A stretch of DNA of 35,706 nt from Marinilabiliaceae bacterium. GTDB taxonomy: Bacteria > Bacteroidota > Bacteroidia > Bacteroidales > Marinilabiliaceae. The notes under the pieces were generated by a model. It worked only from the letters and a program-made list of their open reading frames with translations. It had not been told where the DNA came from and ran no database searches. The stretch is from the NCBI GenBank assembly GCA_016342595.1, contig JAEINY010000039.1:1-35706 (forward strand), given 5' to 3'. Below are positions 31,155 to 35,706 of the stretch, one piece after another. Both the position numbers and the translations under genes were made by a program. Position 1 is the stretch's first letter; the number at the start of each line of letters is the position of its first letter.

Positions 31155-31913
31155 CTATTCTCTGGATTCGCTATTATAAATTACCGGCATCTGCCCCTTC
31201 CATTTATTCCAGGTATCATCATTGGTGATCAATTCAGCCATGAAATGCCCGACGTTGATTCGACTGGTTTGCCCCGGATTAAAAAGCGGACTTCTAACAG
31301 GTGAAGGAAAAACCTCGTATCCGGAGATGTTTTCTGCATCAATCAAAGTATCCGGCCGCACTGCTACCCACTGAACAACTTTGTTGTTTTGACCAATATT
31401 TATCCTTAAATAATCAGCGGCTTGCTCATTATCCACATGAGGGGGTAACAGCAAACGCAGAAGTCCGATGACACATCTTTGACCAATTGAAATCGGTTCC
31501 TGCAAATCACGATTCCGATTGGCTGTTGTATTCATCAGTACATACCTGGTTGGGTGATCCGATTTGTTGCTCTCAATGGCCTGACACAATCGGCGAGTCG
31601 CATCGGTCACTAAGCGACGAGGAGCACCAAATAATCCTTTCCAGGTCAGATTATGTCCCAGGCACGATGCGACGGCATCACACCCTTTCACATGCCGGGC
31701 CATCTCAGCATCGGTCAATTCCAAAACACTGGCCTGGATCACAGTCATATGCTCATGGTCCTTCAGAATTTCCGGTAACTTTTCGGGTGATCGCACAATC
31801 ACTTTCACATTCTCTCCGCGATTGAGCAGCTGCTCCACCAACAGCTGTCCTGTCGCCCCGCTGGCACCAACTACAAGGATGGTCATATGCTTCGTTTTTA
31901 ATTGGTTCAACAT
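31155..31913 (-). CDS. NAD(P)-binding Rossmann protein (atypical SDR, NmrA-like)
   Basis: A 252-residue protein of the atypical/extended short-chain dehydrogenase group. MTILVVGASGATGQLLVEQL carries the GxxGxxG nucleotide motif, followed by VIVRSPEKL, where the Arg after strand 2 suggests NADP(H), and by DAVASCLGHN. RYVLMNTTAN replaces a standard YxxxK site, so classical SDR catalysis is doubtful. It may be an NmrA-like sensor or a ubiquinone-complex-type reductase; the substrate is unknown. The frame starts at ATG 31913, but a second ATG at 31886 would begin exactly at MTILVVG and is the commoner start in this family. It has no close operon partner. Confidence 0.8.
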   Translation of the reverse strand: MLNQLKTKHMTILVVGASGATGQLLVEQLLNRGENVKVIVRSPEKLPEILKDHEHMTVIQASVLELTDAEMARHVKGCDAVASCLGHNLTWKGLFGAPRRLVTDATRRLCQAIESNKSDHPTRYVLMNTTANRNRDLQEPISIGQRCVIGLLRLLLPPHVDNEQAADYLRINIGQNNKVVQWVAVRPDTLIDAENISGYEVFPSPVRSPLFNPGQTSRINVGHFMAELITNDDTWNKWKGQMPVIYNSESRE

Positions 31914-32027
31914 TGTTGTTAGTTTATTAGATTTGAGTCAGTCGTCAGCGGCCCCATATTATAACTCTGCGACAATAACTATAGACATTTTAAAAACTAA
32001 TAATTAGCGGCTCAAGGACATCTTTTC

Positions 32028-32765
32028 CTAAACTTTCAACTCAAAATCAAGCTCCAAACAACGAGAGACTAATTTAGCGATTCGATACGACTTTTTCCAT
32101 CCTCCACAAAACTCAGGGCTCAAGGCGATGGTCACCACTGCAATTTTTTTTATCGATCTCTTGATGTTTTCACATAACGCCACAATGTAGTCATCTGTCA
32201 AATGCTGAAAATGCTCCTCCCCTTTCTCAATAAAAAAATAATCCAAATCAAGATTCACAATCCACTGATTATCGTTGGTTCCATCTATATCATCCGCCAT
32301 TTGACTGATCAATTGAAAAATTTCTTTTTCACAATCTCCTTTGCCTGGATCGATAAACATTTCTTTTCGATTCCCAATCCGCTGCGTTGCAAAATACTTG
32401 CGGGCAAACAGACCTGTATAGACTTGCTGAAGATTCAATATGTAAGTATCGTAGCGAAACAGAGCAGCCGATTCTCCTTCCGGCATTGGTTGCTTTAGAT
32501 TTAAATAGGCATCAAGTGAACAATTTTGCAGATCGAAGCCAACATCGATTATTTGACTTTTTACAGACTGAGCATCACCCTGTAAGTCATAATGATTATC
32601 GATGTGGTATAAATTATATGATTTCCCTGTATCCAATTGATTGATCCAGCACCAGGCAGCAGCCAAATGATTATCCATGATATAAACATTACCGCTTTGA
32701 TAGAGAAAATTCAAATGCGAACTCCAGGAATATTGGAGTGGGTATTTCTGTTTTTTGATCCACAT
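32028..32765 (-). CDS. UPF0489-family protein (arginase-like fold)
   Basis: A 245-residue protein that I place in UPF0489. HIDNHYDL (H54, D56, H58, D60) and NLDLDYFF (D173, D175) match the two metal-ligand blocks of arginase/ureohydrolase-fold enzymes, and DNHLAAAWCW near 31-40 is a usual N-terminal signature. Some UPF0489 members are peptide arginases that turn arginine into ornithine in ribosomally made peptides. No precursor peptide or radical-SAM maturase is beside this gene, so that role is only a possibility. The metal ligands are intact, so it is probably an active metallohydrolase. It is transcribed alone, with 269 nt to the divergent PAP2-like gene. Confidence 0.75.
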   Translation of the reverse strand: MWIKKQKYPLQYSWSSHLNFLYQSGNVYIMDNHLAAAWCWINQLDTGKSYNLYHIDNHYDLQGDAQSVKSQIIDVGFDLQNCSLDAYLNLKQPMPEGESAALFRYDTYILNLQQVYTGLFARKYFATQRIGNRKEMFIDPGKGDCEKEIFQLISQMADDIDGTNDNQWIVNLDLDYFFIEKGEEHFQHLTDDYIVALCENIKRSIKKIAVVTIALSPEFCGGWKKSYRIAKLVSRCLELDFELKV

Positions 32766-33004
32766 ACTGTATCGTTTATACTATGATGGTGGCAACTTGC
32801 ATTGTCTTCAATTTTTATCACCTATCAAGTGACACTAAAAGTAACATTTTTAAGTAAACTATCGGCAGAACAGCCTCTTTTGCACCAGGGAATCCTCTCA
32901 GACAAAGCTCATGAAGTGTTGATTATTAGTGATCCGTTATTCAATAAAGGATAAAAAATACAATTGCGAATTGCAGTTACACATCATTATGCTAATGATT
33001 ATTC
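32766..33004. other. Divergent intergenic region
   Basis: Separates UPF0489 (- strand) from the PAP2-like gene (+ strand). CAATT GCG AATTG (32961-32973) is a small dyad. No other structure is clear. Confidence 0.3.
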
Positions 33005-33012
33005 TATATTTG
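33005..33012 (+). promoter_or_regulatory. -7 box of the PAP2-like / GNAT operon
   Basis: TATATTTG is an exact TAnnTTTG match 22 nt before the GTG start at 33035. No -33 TTG is evident at standard spacing. Confidence 0.45.
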
Positions 33013-33034
33013 TCAGGTTTTTAATAATTACGAA

Positions 33035-33895
33035 GTGGCTGACTTAAAAAAAATTGATGTTCTATTTTTAATATACCTGGCTATTAGCACACTTACGCTT
33101 GCCTTTGCCTGGGATTCATCCATCCATTCACCAGCGTTTATCTGGATTCGATGTATAATGGTTGCTTCGATTCTTGCACTCATCTACGCAGATAAAAAAT
33201 CCACCCATGCCCTCGTTAAACTCCTCCGCTTGTCTTATCCAATCCTATTAAGTGGTTATTTTTATTCGGAGACTGTATTTTACAACAAGATCTTTTTTAA
33301 CGATCTAGATCCTTTACTGATCGATATTGAAACCGCTCTATTCAACATGCAACCCAGTCTGGAATTCGCTGCTTATTTTTCCAATAAGCTAGTGAGCGAA
33401 CTGATGTATTTTGGTTATTTCTCCTTCTATTTACTCATCTTAGGATTTACCCTCTATGTGTTTATTAAAAAAAGGGTCTTTTTTAAGCAGGTTACCTTTC
33501 TGTTAAGTGCCTCCCTCTATTTGTTCTACCTAACCTTTTGCTTTTTTCCATCAGCTGGTCCTCAGTTCTATTTCTCACCTCCCGAAAGCGTATTGCCCGA
33601 AGCTTATTTCTTCAGCCATGTCATGCACTTTATCCAGCATGTGGGCGAGCAACCCACCGGCGCATTCCCAAGTTCACATGTGGGCATCTCGGTGATCATT
33701 TTAATGCTGTCGAAAAAATACGCGCCTCCCTTCTTCAAATTTGCCTGGCCGCTGGTCATCATTCTAATTATATCAACCGTTTATATAAAAGCGCATTATG
33801 CCATTGATAGCATAGCAGGCTTGATGGTAGCGCCATTTATTCTATATTTATCCGGTTTTTTATACCATCTTCCACGCTGGAAAAATCAAAAGTAA
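33035..33895 (+). CDS. PAP2-superfamily (AUR1/PAP2_3-like) membrane protein
   Basis: A 286-residue integral-membrane protein with about seven hydrophobic segments. FPSAGPQ (171-177), GAFPSSHVG (209-217, H215) and KAHYAID (H254, D258) correspond to the PAP2 active site as found in the AUR1-like (inositol-phosphorylceramide synthase) branch. The classical KX6RP motif is replaced. A phosphodiester transfer or lipid phosphatase reaction is likely; substrate unknown. The start is GTG at 33035, shortly after a good -7 box; the next in-frame ATG lies too far inside. It is followed after 22 nt by the GNAT-like gene, so the two probably form an operon, perhaps joining head-group and acyl chemistry of one lipid. 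Confidence 0.82.
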   Translation: MADLKKIDVLFLIYLAISTLTLAFAWDSSIHSPAFIWIRCIMVASILALIYADKKSTHALVKLLRLSYPILLSGYFYSETVFYNKIFFNDLDPLLIDIETALFNMQPSLEFAAYFSNKLVSELMYFGYFSFYLLILGFTLYVFIKKRVFFKQVTFLLSASLYLFYLTFCFFPSAGPQFYFSPPESVLPEAYFFSHVMHFIQHVGEQPTGAFPSSHVGISVIILMLSKKYAPPFFKFAWPLVIILIISTVYIKAHYAIDSIAGLMVAPFILYLSGFLYHLPRWKNQK

Positions 33896-33917
33896 TACCA
33901 CTTAGCAAGTTATTCTG

Positions 33918-35036
33918 ATGATAAAACTAAAAGAAGTCGTCACTAAAAAGGATTTAAAGCAGTTTATTCACCTTCCCTTTAGTATTCACAAACAGCATAA
34001 AGAGTGGCTGCCGCCTTTGATTTCGGATGAATGGAAAGTATTTGATAAGACGCAAAATCATTCCTTTGAACATTGTGATACCATTTTGCTTTTGGCTGAA
34101 AAAGACAAAAAAATAGTAGGCCGTATCATGGGCATCATTAATCACACTTATAATGCAGGGCATAACGAAAAAAATGCCCGCTTTTGTTTTGCCGAATGCA
34201 ATCCCGATAACGACGTATACAACGCTTTACTGCAAGCTATTGAAAAATGGGCTATCGAGAAAGGAATGGATAAACTGGTGGGACCACTGGGCTTTTCTGA
34301 TAAAGACCCACAAGGCTATCTGATCGAGGGCTTTAACGACCCCATGACAGTGATGGTGACCAATTGTAGTTTGCCTTTTCTGGTGGTGTTCACCGAACGG
34401 ATGGGCTATAAAAAGAAATTAGATCTCTTTCAATACAGAAGCTTAATACCAGAGGTTATCCCGGAGGTTTACCATAATATAGCCCAACGGGTTTTAAACC
34501 GGGGTTTTAAGGTCTTGGAATTTAATCACTCAAAAAACATCAGACCCTATGTCAAACCTGTTTTCGACCTGATTAACGAAACCTATACGGACATTTATGG
34601 TTTTGCCCCTTTACAAGAGATTGAATCCAACGAATTTTCAGAAAGGTTTCTCCCATTGCTCAAGCCGGAGTACATTAAAATTGTAGTCGATAGTGAGCAT
34701 AAAATAGTGGCATTTGTGATTGCCATGCCCGACATTAGCCCTGGTTTACGAAAAGCAAATGGCCAATTATTCCCTTTTGGTTTTTTACCTATTCTGCGCG
34801 CCTTTAAAAAAACAAGTCAGCTGAATCTACTACTGGGTTGTGTCAAAACCAGCTTGCAAAATACAGGCCTCGATGCCTTATTGGCTGTTTCATTATTTGA
34901 GTCGGCCCACAAAGGAAAACTAACACTTTTAGATAGCCATTTAATTATGGAAGAAAACACTAAGATGAGGGCTTTAATGGAAAGGCAAGACCATACCATC
35001 TATAAAAAGTACCGCATCTTTGAAAAGGAGTTATAG
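33918..35036 (+). CDS. GNAT-like N-acyltransferase (YghO-type)
   Basis: A 372-residue protein related to the acetyltransferase fold. The N-terminal part has FSIHKQHKEWLPPL and AEKDKKIVGRIMGIINH, the latter resembling GNAT strands 2-4. LVGPLGFSDKDPQGYLIEGF (about 113-132) is the signature of a conserved group that includes E. coli YghO. The second half (about 185-370) looks like a second GNAT-type lobe with IKIVVDSEHKIVAFVIAMPD. Members are uncharacterised; an N-acyl amino acid or lipid product is possible. It follows the PAP2-like gene by 22 nt and is probably cotranscribed, which favours a lipid role (inference). Confidence 0.75.
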   Translation: MIKLKEVVTKKDLKQFIHLPFSIHKQHKEWLPPLISDEWKVFDKTQNHSFEHCDTILLLAEKDKKIVGRIMGIINHTYNAGHNEKNARFCFAECNPDNDVYNALLQAIEKWAIEKGMDKLVGPLGFSDKDPQGYLIEGFNDPMTVMVTNCSLPFLVVFTERMGYKKKLDLFQYRSLIPEVIPEVYHNIAQRVLNRGFKVLEFNHSKNIRPYVKPVFDLINETYTDIYGFAPLQEIESNEFSERFLPLLKPEYIKIVVDSEHKIVAFVIAMPDISPGLRKANGQLFPFGFLPILRAFKKTSQLNLLLGCVKTSLQNTGLDALLAVSLFESAHKGKLTLLDSHLIMEENTKMRALMERQDHTIYKKYRIFEKEL

Positions 35037-35056
35037 TTGGGCTGATGGCCTGTACC

Positions 35057-35110
35057 GAATACGTTCAGTATTCTAATGAATGGCTTTATCAAATAAAATG
35101 TGATAAAGCC
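35057..35110 (+). terminator. Double hairpin after the GNAT gene
   Basis: GAATAC/GTATTC (35057-35073, 5-nt loop) is followed by GGCTTTATCA (35082-35091) pairing perfectly with TGATAAAGCC (35101-35110). Only TGCTTCATTATA follows, so the T-run is poor. It is still the best candidate end for the PAP2-GNAT transcript and may serve both convergent genes. Confidence 0.5.
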
Positions 35111-35234
35111 TGCTTCATTATACGATTGGTATTATTTCATCTTGACAGCCTCGACATTAGCAGAGACGACATAATTTTCAATGCCTTTACCTGGTACCCG
35201 TTCCTGGATGATTACCAATGCATTGAAAAACACA

Positions 35235-35600
35235 TTAATCTTCAAATTCCTTTATCTGCTTCACAAAAAAATCGACCTTCTTTGTAATTATATCCGCCAA
35301 TGATTTCAATTTCAAATGTCGTCGAAATTTCCCGCCACCTTCCAATAACTGCTCAGGATCATCTAATTTATAGCCATAACTAAACTCAAAGGAGACATGA
35401 TTTTTATACACAAATACACCTCCAAAATCCTCCGTCAGTGAAAAAATAATGCCGCCATACATCATGCGCTCTTCTACTTTTGGATACTGCTCGAAGACTT
35501 TTTGACGCAGCGTGTCTAATACCTCATACTTGACATGATCTCGAAGCTTTGTTTGCTCCAGAAATTCCTGAACTTTGGGGTGAACTGACTCAATCTTCAT
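35235..35600 (-). CDS. DUF1801-domain protein
   Basis: A 121-residue small cytosolic protein of the DUF1801 (YdhG-like) family. VQEFLEQTKLRDHVKYEVLD is followed by ERMMYGGIIFSL, which is the family core, then a strand pair GGVFVYKNHVSFEFSYG and a C-terminal helix ending VKQIKEFED. Function is not established for the family. The frame can be read from TTG 35621, but ATG 35600 gives the usual compact N-terminus (MKIESVHPKV). It is convergent with the GNAT gene and appears monocistronic. Confidence 0.78.
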   Translation of the reverse strand: MKIESVHPKVQEFLEQTKLRDHVKYEVLDTLRQKVFEQYPKVEERMMYGGIIFSLTEDFGGVFVYKNHVSFEFSYGYKLDDPEQLLEGGGKFRRHLKLKSLADIITKKVDFFVKQIKEFED

Positions 35601-35686
35601 GATGTTAATATTTTTTATCAATTAGCTACTTTCTCCCTGACTAAACATTGTATTATTCAACTAAACACTAATTAAAAAGAATACAT

Positions 35687-35706
35687 ATGAAATATGCTTA
35701 TTCATT
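35687..35706 (+). CDS. Possible start of a gene running off the window
   Basis: An ATG at 35687, after an A-rich AATTAAAAAGAATACAT leader, opens a frame (MKYAYS) to the window edge. Only six codons are visible, so nothing can be said about the product. Confidence 0.2.

Noticed and set aside
35045-35287. 80-codon + strand frame after the GNAT gene
   Set aside because: It covers the double hairpin and overlaps the end of the DUF1801 gene; no resemblance to a family.

Overview
The window reads as a chromosomal segment of a member of the Bacteroidota, probably near the Marinilabiliales (a guess from gene content). Several genes carry the Bacteroidota -7 box TAnnTTTG, leaders are A-rich rather than Shine-Dalgarno-like, and the families are typical of the phylum: DUF5686 barrel protein, GT2-DUF2062, flexirubin-type lipid genes and CusA-type RND with His-rich partners. 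No rRNA, tRNA, insertion sequence or CRISPR array was found.

Layout. 0-4.7 kb (+ strand): an IMP dehydrogenase very like the Tritrichomonas foetus enzyme, an RluA-family pseudouridine synthase, a NYN-LOTUS RNA-binding protein, a decayed DUF2255 gene and a cold-shock protein. 4.8-12.0 kb (- strand): a heavy-metal efflux locus, transcribed His-rich exported protein, His-rich lipoprotein, membrane-fusion protein, RND pump, TolC-like channel. It is interrupted by two unusual hairpin arrays. 12.4-14.9 kb: a DUF5686 outer-membrane protein. 15.4-17.4 kb (+): a PAP2 phosphatase and an exported DUF900 alpha/beta hydrolase. 17.8-18.3 kb (-): a small exported barrel-like protein.

18.4-30.5 kb (- strand) is the most interesting part: eight tightly packed genes, six of seven junctions overlapping or within 3 nt. 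In transcription order they are a LolA-like exported protein, a FabZ-type hot-dog dehydratase, a GT2-DUF2062 glycosyltransferase, a 1289-residue MMPL exporter-PlsC acyltransferase-methyltransferase fusion, two tandem CrtI/RetSat-like FAD oxidoreductases, a C45 Ntn-hydrolase/acyltransferase, and a PaaK-like adenylate-forming ligase. This is the tailoring, activation and export half of an aryl-polyene/flexirubin-type locus, with no ketosynthase, ketoreductase, acyl carrier protein or ammonia lyase in the window. I infer that it works with a chain-building locus elsewhere or makes a different lipid.

30.6-30.9 kb, upstream of that operon, holds an exact 21-bp-period degenerate tandem array with a 63-bp higher-order period. 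A second, smaller 21-bp-spaced array lies near 3.7 kb. 31.2-35.6 kb carries an NAD(P)-binding Rossmann protein, a UPF0489 (arginase-fold) protein, a PAP2-like membrane protein with a GNAT-like partner, and a DUF1801 protein. Intergenic DNA throughout is rich in palindromes and decayed dispersed repeats. All statements come from reading the sequence; no searches were run.
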